Shown here one piece after another: positions 8,720 through 20,000 of a stretch of DNA of 64,000 nucleotides (positions within the stretch are counted from its first letter, which is position 1; the number at the start of each line of letters is the position of its first letter). The stretch lies in assembly GCF_043290135.1 (NCBI RefSeq), contig NC_134709.1, positions 105,046,145 to 105,110,144 of the forward strand, written 5' to 3'. Below the pieces are notes generated by a model. It was not told the DNA's origin. It worked only from the letters and a program-made list of their open reading frames with translations, and did not search any database. The position numbers and the translations under genes are program-made. Origin of the DNA: Rhipicephalus microplus. Taxonomy: Eukaryota > Arthropoda > Arachnida > Ixodida > Ixodidae.

Positions 8720-10063
8720 ATGTCCAGGACACCTTCCAACAGCCCGGGATCTAGTCCACAAAGACTTCCGCTCGTCGAAACACCCGTTCACCGCGCCAGC
8801 CGCCGCCTGTTAGGCCTGAGCCCAGAGTTCGGTCCTTGGACGGAAAACATGACTGCGCCGGGAAGCAGTTGCCCCACCATGACGAGCCCAAGCACGACAC
8901 AGGTGACTGTTTTCACCCCTAAAACTCCTGTGGACTTCCATGGCAACTCATATGAGGACGCAGATGACTGGCTTGAGGAGTTCGAGCGCACAGCCAACGT
9001 TAACGGGTGGAACGCCGCGCAGAAGTTGGGGTACGTGTATTTCCCTCTTCAAGACGGGGCTCGCACGTGGTTCACGAATCGCGTGTGGTCAACGTGGGAC
9101 GAGTTCCGGCGGAAGTTCCTGGACACCTTCGCAAACACCGAAAGGCGGGAGCATGCACAACGACTCCTTGAATCACGGATTCAAAAGCCCAACGAGTCTG
9201 TTGCTATGTTTGTTGAAGACATGGCTCGTCTCTTTCATCGAGCCGATCCCGACATGTCCGAGAACAGAAAGATCAGCCACCTCATGCGTGGGGTTAAAGA
9301 GCAGCTGTTTGCTGGTCTCGTACGGAACCCACCTTCAAACGTCGACGAATTTTCGAAGGAGGCGACCGCCATAGAACGCGCACTACAGCTACGGTACCGC
9401 CAGTACGACCGTCCAAACAACAGCGGACAAATCAGCGCAACCGCCGTGACCACGGTGACTCCTGACGAGCGTTCTTTGCGTGACTTGATACGCGAAATTG
9501 TGCAAGAGGAGGTGAAAAAGCTCGCCGCCACACCGAATGACTGCGCGATTGCGTCGGTCACAGAAGTTGTTCGCCAAGAAATAAGGCAAGCGCTTTCACT
9601 TCCCGAGCCGAACACTGAAATAGTTAGGCCAACATATGCAGATATTCTCCGTCGACAGCCTAGGTCTAACGTGCCGCCACCTCAACAGTACCACCAGCAA
9701 CAGCCGCCGACAGTGCCTTGGTACTACAGGGAAACGTCGACGCCGATGCGACCCCCACTCCGCAAAACCGACATATGGCGTACCCCTGACTACAGGCCCC
9801 TGTGCTTCCATTGTGGGGAAGCAGGCCACATCGTGCGGTATTGTCCTCATCGCGTTGCCGGGTATCAAGGATTTCCGTCCACTACCCCTCGGCGCTATTT
9901 CGACGGAAGACGCAACGTTGAAACGAGCGCGACGATCCCGCGAGACGTTTCTCCTGGGTTCCGGTCACGCTCGCCCTCCCCAGGTCATTTTCCCCGATCT
10001 AATAGAGGTAGCACCACGGACATGGCGAGAGGAAGGTCTCCCAGTCCACGCCGGGGAAACTAA
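8720..10063 (+). CDS. gag: Gag polyprotein, element A
   Basis: 447 residues starting at the first ATG, 3 bp after the primer site. A Ser/Pro-rich leader is followed by the Gag capsid-like region (DADDWLEEFERTA near residue 80, then a WSTWDEFRRKFLDTF block). A single CCHC zinc knuckle, CFHCGEAGHIVRYC (spacing C-2-C-4-H-4-C), lies near residue 357. The tail is rich in Arg, Ser and Pro. It should form the particle and package the RNA. The stop TAA (10061) lies immediately after a GGGAAAC heptamer, so a fraction of ribosomes would shift -1 into pol. The frame is intact. Confidence 0.95.
   Translation: MSRTPSNSPGSSPQRLPLVETPVHRASRRLLGLSPEFGPWTENMTAPGSSCPTMTSPSTTQVTVFTPKTPVDFHGNSYEDADDWLEEFERTANVNGWNAAQKLGYVYFPLQDGARTWFTNRVWSTWDEFRRKFLDTFANTERREHAQRLLESRIQKPNESVAMFVEDMARLFHRADPDMSENRKISHLMRGVKEQLFAGLVRNPPSNVDEFSKEATAIERALQLRYRQYDRPNNSGQISATAVTTVTPDERSLRDLIREIVQEEVKKLAATPNDCAIASVTEVVRQEIRQALSLPEPNTEIVRPTYADILRRQPRSNVPPPQQYHQQQPPTVPWYYRETSTPMRPPLRKTDIWRTPDYRPLCFHCGEAGHIVRYCPHRVAGYQGFPSTTPRRYFDGRRNVETSATIPRDVSPGFRSRSPSPGHFPRSNRGSTTDMARGRSPSPRRGN
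10054..10060 (+). promoter_or_regulatory. -1 ribosomal frameshift site (G GGA AAC) at the gag stop
   Basis: In the gag frame the codons are CGG GGA AAC TAA, so the heptamer fits X XXY YYZ exactly. Pol is open in the -1 frame from here. The stop codon as the next codon could add pausing. I have not established a downstream pseudoknot. Confidence 0.8.
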
Positions 10064-13000
10064 AAGCAGCGACCTTAGGGGGGAAGGTTGCGAATTGCCG
10101 AAGATTTGAAAATCCCCCATTGCCGCCGCATGAAGTGCCACACATTTCGAATGAACCGACGAAAGACGAGATTGTCACCGCCGACATTACACTTTCAATT
10201 GACGGTCACGACGTGACCGCACTGGTCGACACTGGTGCGGACTTTTCAATAATGAGTGCGAATCTGGCCGACCAACTCAAGAAGGTAAAAATGGAATGGA
10301 CGGGGCCGCAAATTCGAGGAGCCGGAGGCCAGCTGCTGACACCTACCGGAAAGTGCACCGCACGAATCAAGATCGGGGATACATCATTCGTGGCAACCTT
10401 CATTATTCTTTCTGAGTGTTGTAAACAGGCCATCTTGGGTATGGATTTCCTGCGGGAGTACGGTGCCATTATAAATATACCGGACGGTGTACTGACCTTC
10501 TCAGCGGACCATAGCGCAGCGCTGCAGCGCAAGCCCATGCGCGTGATTGACGACGTGACCATGCCACCGTTGTCATGCCGCCTCGTCTCTGTCACGTGTA
10601 ACACGCAGCATAGTGGAGAAGGTGTCGCGGAACAAATATCGACGCTTTTACTCTCTCGAGGAATCGCTATTGCCAGAAGTCTCGTCAGTGTAGTGTCTGG
10701 GCAAGCAGAGGTCCTGTTGACAAACTTCAGCAACGAGCGTCGACACATTGCAGAGGGTACCACAGTTGCATACTTTGAAGAAATTGTAGAATTCCGCGAG
10801 TGCTTCGCAGTACAACAGGCAGAGACGCCGGCCGCTTCAACACCACTGCCTGTCGACGTGAGCACAGATTTATCGCCAGCGCAGAGGCAGAGTATTCTAG
10901 ATATTCTCGGCCAGTTTGAAGATTGTTTTTCGTCGACCTCGAGAGTAAATCAAACGCCACTGACAAAGCACCGAATTATAACGGAAGAGACGGCAAGACC
11001 AATTCGACAAAACCCATACCGCGTGGCACCGAAAGAACGCGAAGCAATCCAAGAACAAGTCCAGAAAATGCTCAATGATGACATCATTCAGCCGTCAAAA
11101 AGCCCTTGGGCATCACCGGTAGTGCTAGTTAAGAAGAAAGACGGCAGCTTACGCTTCTGTGTGGACTACCGCAAGCTGAACCGCGTGACCAAGAAAGACG
11201 TATACCCACTACCGCGTATTGACGATTCACTTGACAGGCTGAGGCATGCACGCTTCTTCTCGTCGATGGACCTGAAAAGCGGTTATTGGCAAATCGAGGT
11301 CGATGAGCGGGACAGAGAAAAGACTGCTTTTGTTACGCCTGACGGGCTTTACGAGTTTAAAGTCTTGCCCTTCGGATTGTGCTCAGCCCCAGCAACATTT
11401 CAGAGACTGATGGATACCGTCCTATCAGGCCTTAAGTGGCAGACGTGTCTGGTATACCTCGACGACGTCATTGTTTTCTCACCAACATTCGAGGAACATC
11501 TAAGACGGCTGCTATTAGTATTTCGAGCAATACGGTCCGCTGGCTTATCGCTGAAACCTGAGAAATGTCATTTCGGTTTCAAGGAACTCCGATTCTTAGG
11601 ACATGTGGTGAGCCATGAAGGTGTTCGTCCGGACCCCGACAAGATCGACGCCGTCCGAAAATTTCCGGTGCCAACAGAAAAGAAGGCCGTAAGACGTTTT
11701 CTTGGCCTTTGCGCCTACTACCGCAGATTTATCGCCAATTTCTCACATATAGCGTCGCCCTTAACACGCATAACGAGAGACGATGTTCCATTTTTATGGG
11801 GCGAAGAGGAACAAGCAGCATTTGACGGTCTACGACAGCGCCTGCAGACACCCCCTGTGCTTGCTCACTTTGACGAGGACGCTCCAACCATGATCCACAC
11901 TGATGCCAGCAACGTAGGTTTAGGCGCTGTACTCGTCCAGTGGCAAGACTCAGCCGAGAGAGTGATTGCATATGCAAGTAGGACGCTTTCCCGTGCCGAG
12001 TCCCATTATTCCACAACGGAAAAGGAATGTCTTGCTGTAGTATGGGCAGTTCTGAAGTTTCGCCCATACCTCTACGACCGTCCCTTCCACGTAGTCAGCG
12101 ACCACCACTCTCTTTGCTGGCTGACCAACTTGAAGGACCCATCCGGTCGGCTAGCGCGCTGGAGCTTACGCCTACAAGAATTCGATATGACGGTCGTCTA
12201 TAAGTCGGGACGACAGCACTCTGATGCTGATTGCTTATCCAGGTCGCCTATAAAGCAAGATGATGTCTCAGAAGATGATGACATGGCATTTTTAGGAGTG
12301 GTCGACACGGTCACCATTTCGTCTAAGCAGAAAGAAGACAGTGAGTTGCTCCCTCTTATTAATTTTCTGAACGGCCAGTCTACAAGCGTTCCCAAGATAT
12401 TTGCAAGGAGCCTGCCATCATTCTGCTTGCGCAGTGGTGTCCTATACAAGAAGAACTTTGCCCCCAGCGGAAACGCCCACTTACTTGTCATCCCGACATC
12501 CATTCGCGATGAGATCCTGAGCGCTTGCCACGATGAGCCAACCTCCGGCCACCTCGGATACACGCGCACATTGGCCAGAATCCAACAAAAGTACTACTGG
12601 CCGAAGCTTCCAGGCACTGTAAAGCATTACGTCCGCACGTGTCTCGATTGTCAACGACGAAAATCGCCACCTTTAAAACCAGCCGGATTGTTGCAACCAG
12701 TTCAAGTGCCCACCATGCCTTTTGCACAAATCGGAATGGATCTCCTTGGACCATTTCCGACTTCGCATACTGGAAATAAGTGGGTAATTGTCGCTACGGA
12801 CTATCTTACTCGCTACGCAGAAACAAAGGCTTTATCAAGTGGAACCGCAGTAGAAGCGGCACGATTTTTCATTGAAAATATCGTTCTGAGGCATGGTGCT
12901 CCTAGAATTATAATAACAGACAGAGGTACCGCTTTCACGGCCATGCTCCTCAAGTCAGTGCTTGAGTTGAGCGGAACAGCGCATCGAAAAACTACCTCCT

Positions 13001-13572
13001 ACCACCCACAAACCAACGGCTTAACAGAACGCCTCAACAAGACAATTGCTGATATGCTTAGTATGTACATCGACGTGGATCATAAAAATTGGGACGACGT
13101 TCTACCATACGTGACGTTTGCTTATAATACGGCGCAGCAGGAAACTACGCGGAGCACGCCATTTAGTCTTCTTTATGGCCGTGAAGTGACGACAATGCTT
13201 GATGCCATGCTGCTGCACGACTGCGAGGATACAGACACAGATGTTCAAGCCTTTGCCCAACGAGCTGAAGAGGCACGGCAGCTAGCACGCGTGCGAATCG
13301 CCCGACAGCAGAGTTATGACGCACAACGTTATAACCTGCGACACCGATACGTCACTTATCAACCAGGCGAGAAAGTGTGGGTCTGGAGCCCTATTCGCCG
13401 ACGCGGCCTTTGTGAAAAGTTATTGAAGAAGTACTTTGGTCCCTACAATGTTATACGGCGCCTAAGTGACGTGAATTATGAGGTCATCCCTGACAGTTCC
13501 TCGCGAGCTCAAAAATCTGAAATCGTACACGTTGTGCGGATGAAGCCATACTTCAATGAGCCAGTTGCGTAA
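10060..13572 (+). CDS. pol: Pol polyprotein: protease, RT, RNase H, integrase (element A)
   Basis: 1,170 residues counted from the -1 frameshift point; no ATG is needed. Order: aspartic protease (VDTGADFS, near 57); RT with LVKKKDGSLRFCVDYRKLN and the catalytic VYLDDVIVFS (near 466); RNase H (HTDASNVGLGAVL, near 614); integrase with an H-H-C-C zinc finger ending CLDCQRRK (near 824-862); and a DDE core with D in MDLLGPF (near 893), D in TDRGTAF (near 953) and E in TERLNKT (near 989). The C-terminus has a GPYNVIRRLS (GPY/F-like) module; no chromodomain is seen. All catalytic residues are present. The length equals that of Pol in element C, supporting completeness. Confidence 0.95.
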   Translation, partial: LKAATLGGKVANCRRFENPPLPPHEVPHISNEPTKDEIVTADITLSIDGHDVTALVDTGADFSIMSANLADQLKKVKMEWTGPQIRGAGGQLLTPTGKCTARIKIGDTSFVATFIILSECCKQAILGMDFLREYGAIINIPDGVLTFSADHSAALQRKPMRVIDDVTMPPLSCRLVSVTCNTQHSGEGVAEQISTLLLSRGIAIARSLVSVVSGQAEVLLTNFSNERRHIAEGTTVAYFEEIVEFRECFAVQQAETPAASTPLPVDVSTDLSPAQRQSILDILGQFEDCFSSTSRVNQTPLTKHRIITEETARPIRQNPYRVAPKEREAIQEQVQKMLNDDIIQPSKSPWASPVVLVKKKDGSLRFCVDYRKLNRVTKKDVYPLPRIDDSLDRLRHARFFSSMDLKSGYWQIEVDERDREKTAFVTPDGLYEFKVLPFGLCSAPATFQRLMDTVLSGLKWQTCLVYLDDVIVFSPTFEEHLRRLLLVFRAIRSAGLSLKPEKCHFGFKELRFLGHVVSHEGVRPDPDKIDAVRKFPVPTEKKAVRRFLGLCAYYRRFIANFSHIASPLTRITRDDVPFLWGEEEQAAFDGLRQRLQTPPVLAHFDEDAPTMIHTDASNVGLGAVLVQWQDSAERVIAYASRTLSRAESHYSTTEKECLAVVWAVLKFRPYLYDRPFHVVSDHHSLCWLTNLKDPSGRLARWSLRLQEFDMTVVYKSGRQHSDADCLSRSPIKQDDVSEDDDMAFLGVVDTVTISSKQKEDSELLPLINFLNGQSTSVPKIFARSLPSFCLRSGVLYKKNFAPSGNAHLLVIPTSIRDEILSACHDEPTSGHLGYTRTLARIQQKYYWPKLPGTVKHYVRTCLDCQRRKSPPLKPAGLLQPVQVPTMPFAQIGMDLLGPFPTSHTGNKWVIVATDYLTRYAETKALSSGTAVEAARFFIENIVLRHGAPRIIITDRGTAFTAMLLKSVLELSGTAHRKTTSYHPQTNGLTERLNKTIADMLSMYIDVDHKNWDDVLPYVTFAYNTAQQETTRSTPFSLLYGREVTTMLDAMLLHDCEDTDTDVQAFAQRAEEARQLARVRIARQQSYDAQRYNLRHRYVTYQPGEKVWVWSPIRRRGLCEKLLKKYFGPYNVIRRLSDVNYEVIPDSSSRAQKSEIVHVVRMKPYFNEPVA

Positions 13573-13630
13573 TACGTCAACTACATACACCGCGTATTCT
13601 GTAGCCGAGCATCGGGTCGATGCTCTTCCT

Positions 13631-13643
13631 GGAGGGAGGCAAA
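13631..13643 (+). promoter_or_regulatory. Polypurine tract of element A
   Basis: GGAGGGAGGCAAA directly precedes the TG of the 3' LTR, as expected for the plus-strand DNA primer. Confidence 0.85.
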
Positions 13644-13786
13644 TGCCGCATTCAACCTGCAGAGGAGAGCTCGCACAGCCAGAGAGGAAGACGAAGCTCT
13701 TGCCCGGTCCTCTTTACGAGCGCCTTTCAATTTTAATTAAAGTGAGCTCTTCTATATCGAACTCCTGCTGTGTCTGCGTCGTGACA
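13644..13786 (+). repeat. 3' LTR of element A
   Basis: 143 bp, no difference found from the 5' LTR. Confidence 0.95.
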
Positions 13787-13822
13787 ATATATATATAGAG
13801 ATATATATATATATATATATAT
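13787..13822. repeat. (AT)n microsatellite split by element A
   Basis: A nearly pure AT dinucleotide run right of element A; the matching short TATATAT lies on its left at 8550-8556. Element A therefore entered a TA run next to the PLE end. Confidence 0.85.
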
Positions 13823-15543
13823 CATTACCACAAAAATAAAGTTTCTAGAACTTTCAGTTTTTGCACGTGAAAAATGAAGACGAGAAACATATCAATAAAG
13901 TAGCTACGGATTAGCTGGTATTTATTCAATCCACTTTTGGGGGCATGTGCTTCTAAACAGCCCGGTAGGCCTGAAATATTTGTGTTCACATTATTACATT
14001 AAGGGCTCACTTGCACCTTACATTTTGAAACCGTTTGCAGTAGGGCAGTTGTGTATCGCCTACTGAACGTCCGCGAAACCACTTTTGTGCGTGAACAGTG
14101 GGAGCACACTCACAGTCAGGTGTAACAGATTTGCCAGAACAGCATTTTTTCAGCTTGAAACTGTTGACACACTTGAGATATCTATTAACAATTTGCGGCA
14201 CACAAATGTGGATACAATATTTTTATAAAAAGGGATCAGCATTTGGCATAACAATGCGCTCTTTTTGGTGTATAAAATAATAATAACAGGGAAGGGTCAC
14301 GGAGTTCATGTCACCTTTTTGAAATTGGCCACTCCTCTGAAATAACATATAAAATGCTTAAAGTGTACACATAGTTAAGCAATACGTGTGCAAACGAAAG
14401 CACCACTCGTTACCCAAATAAACTTTCTAATAGGGAAAGTAACTATAAGCAACATGTTCCAGCACAACTGATCTATTCGCTGAGGATCGATCATATGCAG
14501 GAGCTACGCGGCTAACAGGTAATTGTTACTGCATTGTAATTGACAAAGTAATGCTGTCAACAGCAGCAGAGGCAAGTATGAGTTGCCGCGATGCAGCTTT
14601 GAAGCTCGTGAACAGGGCCGGTTTGTCTGTACCTGAAACGACAAGGTGCAAAAACTGTTTCATTTTAGCATGGCATGAAAGAGCATGCTATGATGAGTGC
14701 CTATGCTGTCCCACATCTGTATAGAACGACAAACACAAAGCAGCCAAACGAACAACAGATCTGGTCATTATGTCAACCACGAGGAAATAAAGAGGTTAAT
14801 TTTCGTCAATTATGTTTTTAGCATTCTAGTTTTTTTCAGTCTTAGCAACATGGCAGACGAAGGCATGTTGGCACTGTCATTCCTATCAGCTACCACATAT
14901 CAATATGGACACTTTGTGTCTTCTCAGGTAGAGTGCGCCTAGCCTTCAACGTGGCAGAAATGCATTCGGCGTCTTCTAGATGGCAGCAAATTCTACACAA
15001 GGTCCATCAGCGTTGTTGGGTGTTTTAGTTTTTGCACACATCAGTTTTTCAGTAGTTTTTTTAGCCCAGGAAGCGTTGTCGTCCTGCGATATCTAGGAAT
15101 TCCTTTTATCTCGTGCTGTTGATCTGTGGTTTGCATTCCAAGGCCTGTTAAGGCCAGTGTATTGGCTGTCGCGTGGACACCATTGCTAATACTGTGTGAG
15201 TACATTAATTTCGTCTCGTAAACGGTTTTATTAATAAAAACTAGAAAAGATGGAGTTTAAAATTGATGCTGCCCTTAAAATTTGAGCTTCTTCTCGTCAT
15301 TTGCTCTTTAAAGCACACAACTTTTAACGAACTAAACCCACCCAAACTATATCTGCCTGTCTGTTGATCTGTGTGCGCGTCTATATGATTGAATGGTGTA
15401 ATCAAGCCTTGTAGGTTAGGACGCTCTAGTATCGTCTCCTTAATTCACATGTTAGGTTAGCAACTCGCTTAGAAGTGAACATAGTGGAGACTTGCTCATA
15501 CTCGAATAGGTCGTCTGCCTCAGTAAACAAGGGTGAGTAACAT
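13823..15543. other. AT-rich spacer without recognisable genes
   Basis: 1.7 kb of low-GC sequence. Only short unconnected open frames are present, none with recognisable motifs. I see no LTR, SINE or tandem repeat. Confidence 0.5.
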
Positions 15544-15666
15544 TGTAACGCGGACGGAAAGAGCGAGACAGAGGAGGAGACAGGACGCTCTCGAGTGATG
15601 GTGATTAGGCAGTGATGGTTGAGCGCTGGCGTTATCAATGTAAATGAATCCATCACATTTATAACA
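15544..15666 (+). repeat. 5' LTR of element B
   Basis: 123 bp, TGTAACG to ATAACA, aligned end to end with 20665-20787. Confidence 0.85.
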
Positions 15667-15767
15667 GCTTTGGTGGAGCAGTGCTGGTATATTCGCCAGC
15701 CTGGACCCAGCAGCAGAAGTTCTTCGAAAATGCAGACGCTTAGCTGGCCTACCCTCGGACATCAGCA

Positions 15768-17060
15768 TGAACGACGACACAGCAATCCCGTTGACGTACT
15801 GCGCTGCCGCATCTACCAGTGCCATCGATATGGCACAAGGTGGCCGTCGACTTCGAAAACCAGACTATTGGGTGACTCAACCATGAATATTCTCAGGTAA
15901 AACGGACGAAGACGTAGTTGCTTGGCAAAAACACTACAGCAGAGTTAGTCGCTAACAAGTTCGTTAACGTAGTAATTTACCTTGCCGGGACCGCTTTGCT
16001 TTGGTTTAGGAACCATGCACAAGTCCTCAACACTTGGAATATGTTTGTTGAGAAACTGAAGGCTTGATTTGGGGACAGGAGTTCAATGAAAAAGAAAGCT
16101 GAGCAAAGGCTGTCACGAAGGGCTCAGTTGCCCGGCGAAACGTACACAACCTTCTTTGAAGAGGTATTGAAGCTTTGTGGGATTGTCAACGCAGTTATGT
16201 CTAACGAAGACAAAATCGGTCATTTATTTAAAGGCATCACCGAGAACGTGCATCGCTTTCTCAAAACAAAAGAAAACTTGAACATTCCTGGTATTTACAG
16301 AAAATAGTCTCGCGCATTAGAGACTTAGAAGACGCAGAGAATTTACCCTAAGTTTGGACGCTTGGACTATTTTCCCACTGTTGCAAGTATGGACGTCACC
16401 GCCCACGAAGACATTCCTTTCCTAGTACGTCAGATTGTTGGAGAAGAGCTCATATGGCTTCAAGCAGGTGACGCTAACCACCAATGTTCATTCGCCACGT
16501 CCCTCGAACCGCCCGTATACTGGATGTTAGAGCGACATGTCAAAAACCGACTGCGCAGAGAAACTGCACAGTTCACCCCGTGGCTTCCGTTTTCCCCTTC
16601 AAGTCACGGCCACCACCGGGCGTCATCATTTCGACGTGACGCTGCAAACCTCCGACCATCGTAAACTAGACCTCTACCAGAAGGCTACTATGCATCACGT
16701 AATATTCCTGCAGATCATGACATGTCTCCGCGTAATTCTGCCACCTTTGCTCTTGCTAAAGTAAGCTGACGACTCCCCGTTGGCTACACATGCGGTCTCT
16801 TAAGACATAATTCACGCTTCTGTCCCAGCCGGCCATTTGCGCCAGCACGTTTTTCAACGTACCCACCTCGAATGCACAAAACGTGGATCTCTCATTCGGC
16901 CTACACCGCCCCCGACAGCAATGGCCAAACAAATTTCACAGCGAGTCTCCCACCTCCGAGCGAAGCCTGACGCCGCTTCCAATACGTTCCCACCTGTCGC
17001 TGTCTCCGCGTCGTCGGTCACCTTCCCCGCATCAGCTGAGAAATTTTCTGATGAGGCCGA
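15768..17060 (+). pseudogene. gag: Gag remnant of element B
   Basis: From ATG at 15768 a Gag-like start runs about 40 codons to a stop, with DEDVVAWQKHYSRV just after it in phase, matching the DVEDWLAEYERVS block of element C. A later segment (16086-16307) holds the conserved GETYTTFFEEVLKLC and EDKIGHLFKGITE stretch, equivalent to ESYVSYIEDVFSLC and ADKVGHILKGIAD in C. Stops and frame changes separate the pieces. No intact zinc knuckle is found. The gene is dead. Confidence 0.75.
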
Positions 17061-17099
17061 TGGATGCGTGGTCGCCTTACGGTCATTTTCGCCGATTCC

Positions 17100-20000
17100 T
17101 CCTTCTGCTGTGATGTTGAAGAACGAAGTGCCTGTGTGTATAGACGGGGCCGATACTCTTGCTCTTGTAGACACTTGTGTGGCTATTTCGGTTATAAGTC
17201 TTTGTTTCAAGCACCATTTCTTGTATGACAAAGCAATGTTCACGTGGGATTGTAAAGAAACTTTTCGTAAAGTTGGAGGCGAAGCGTTATGCCCTGCTGG
17301 TATTCGCTCAGTTGTACTCACGATTGGTTAACAAAATTTTTTAGTTGAATTCACTGTACTGATTCACGCAACTCGTGACGTCATTTTGGGGATAGACCTC
17401 CTTCATGAATGTGGTGCTACATTTTACTGTGTAACTGGACAGTATATTCTACAAAGTACGTTGCCCGCTGCTGTAGAATACAAGTTTTTGACTCTCCCCA
17501 TTGATGCATTTTCGTTGTCTGAAGATGTGGCGGTCTCTGGTCGAACAGCAATGTTTGTTTTTGTATGCTCTTCTCACCTCTGCTCAACACCCTGCTCTGG
17601 ACTTGTCAAGCCCGATCATACAAACGCCATCAAGAAGAATGTGCTCGTCTCATGGTGTGTCCTTAGAGCCTTTGATGCACATGGTTGCTTGTGGGCGCTC
17701 AACGCAGCCTCACAGCCTGTTGATCCACAAGCCAGATTTAAACTGAAAACATTTGAGGAGCAGGCGACAGTTGACGTCAGAGTCGTATCAGAGTCTCCAG
17801 TCATCAGTGAGACTGCGCCCAGCTACTCGTCCGAGATGAAACGTTTGAACAATAAGTCGTGCCGTCTTCCGAGCAATGTGTCCACGAGGAAGCGCTTATA
17901 CGCCACGTGGGAGTCTGATTTCGCTCAAGACAAGCGTTGTGCCATGTCGACCGAATCCCATATGCACCACTGAATCAACACCGGAGATGCTACAATGATA
18001 CGTCAGAAACTCTACCGCGTGTCCCCGTCAGAGAGCAAAGCGATCGCCAATCAGGTGAACAGCATGCTGAAAAAAGGCGTTATTCAAGAGTCAAGTAGTT
18101 CCTTTGCAGTTCCTGTCTCATTGGTAAAAATGAAAGACAACTCTTGGCGTTTTTGTTTCGACCAGCATCGTCTTAACGCCATCACAAATAAACACGTGTA
18201 TCCGCTACAACACATCAATGAGGCTGTTTATTTTTTGCACTCAGCCACATACGTTTTGTATGCGGCCGAGTGCAAAACTTACGTTTTGTATGCGGCCTTA
18301 AGTATGCGGCACTCGGCCGCATGCTTAAGGTCTGGATACTGGCAAATACAAATGCGTCAGTCTGACAGAGAGAAGACTGCTTTTGTCACGCCTGATGAGT
18401 TATGTGAATTTACGTTAGACCGTTCGGCTTATGTAATGCCCCAGCTACCTTCAAAGGATTCATGGACTCCATCCTTCGTGGTCTCTATTGAGATATATGT
18501 ATTTGTTATCTCGATGATGTAATTATTTTCGACGACATTTGACGAGCACAACCATCAACTTAGCGTTGTTCTAAATTGTGTCAAAAAAGTGGTCTCATTT
18601 TAAACGCAAAGAAGTGTCATTTTGGCGAGCGTCAAGGCCATGTGCTCGGATAAATTGTCCACAGGGACGGTATACGGCCAGACCCGCAGAAGATTATTGC
18701 AGTGCGAGACTTCAAGCAACCATCGTCTGTGAAGGATCTCCGTAACTTTGGGGGCCTGTGTTCTTATTTTCGCCGGTTTATCAGACTTCGCACAGCTTGC
18801 TCATTTTCTGACCGAGTCACTCCCCAAAAACTCCCCATTCCGATAGACCGTTGAGTGTGAGGCTGCTTTCGAGAAGCTGATGTATTTGGTTACTTGCGGG
18901 CCCCTCTTCCACCATTTCGACCCATTTCGACCCGGAGGCACTCACGAAACTGCTTACATATGCTAGTAGTATCGGTCTTGGTGCCGTGCCAGTTCATTAA
19001 CACGACAGCCGCCAGCACGTTGTGGCGTATGCAAGTCGTACTTTGACTATAGCGGAGAGGAATTGTATGGTATGCGAACTGGACTATCTTGCGGTTTTTC
19101 TCGCCATCTCAAATTTCAGACCCTTTCAGCCAGCAATTGAATTTCTGCCGGCAATTGAAGATTGTCACGGATCATCATTCTTTTTGTTGGCTCATTATAA
19201 TACGTGACTCAGCTGGCCGGTTGGGCTGTTTGGCCTTACGGCTTCAAGAACATAATTTTTCTGTGACCTAAAAGAGCGGTCGATGTCACGCAGATGCCGA
19301 CTGCTTATCTTGTCTTCCATCGCCGACTGTGCTTGCTGGTTATAATGATTTTGATAACTACCTGGCTGCGTATCCACTCCCGAAATATGCACGTCTTCCG
19401 TCACAAGCACAGCGTGACCCTTCACTAAAAGCAATGATAGATGTGGCTCGTAGCTCTAAACGCGCCACGCCATTCGTGATTCATGACGCCCTAATATAAC
19501 GAAGGAATTACTCCAGCCATGGTTCCACACTACTCCTCGTCGTGCCAGAATGCCTGCGTCTTGAGGTATTTGAAGCCATGCACGATGATATCACGTCTGG
19601 GCACATTAAATATGCCGGTACGCTTTACCGTATCCGATATCTTTTTTAGTGTCCTCGACTCTGGAAGACCACCCAGCACTATGTTGCAAGTTGCGATATC
19701 CGCCGACACCACAAACAGCCTACCATGTCGACGGCCGGCCCACTGCAACTGCTGAAGCCACCGACATCACGTTTTGAAAAAGTCGGCATAGAATTACTGG
19801 GCCCTTTCCCTATGTCTACCACCGGCCGCCGCTGGATGATTGTGTGCTTACATTGCCTGATGCGGTATACTGAAACGATAGTGGTCGCTTCAGTCATATC
19901 ATCTGATGTGTCATGGTTTCTTCTGTACTCGATTATATTCCGTCACGGGAACCCTCGTTTGGTGATAAGTAATCTCAGCCGGCAGTTTACCGCTGACGTT

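Larger units (their letters stand above)
8557..13786 (+). mobile_element. Intact Ty3/Gypsy retrotransposon A, identical LTRs
   Basis: 5,230 bp with two 143-bp LTRs that I read as identical (8557-8699 and 13644-13786, TGCCGCATTC to CGTGACA). It has a TGGTGGAGGTGCTGGG primer site, an intact gag, an intact pol one frame back, and a purine tract GGAGGGAGGCAAA directly before the 3' LTR. The flanks are ATAT (4 or 6 bp, ambiguous because the target is a TA run). Identical LTRs and unbroken frames indicate a very recent insertion that may still be competent. Confidence 0.95.

Noticed and set aside
12198..12865. Antisense open frames within gag and pol of A, C and E
   Set aside because: Shadows of strongly conserved coding frames on the plus strand.
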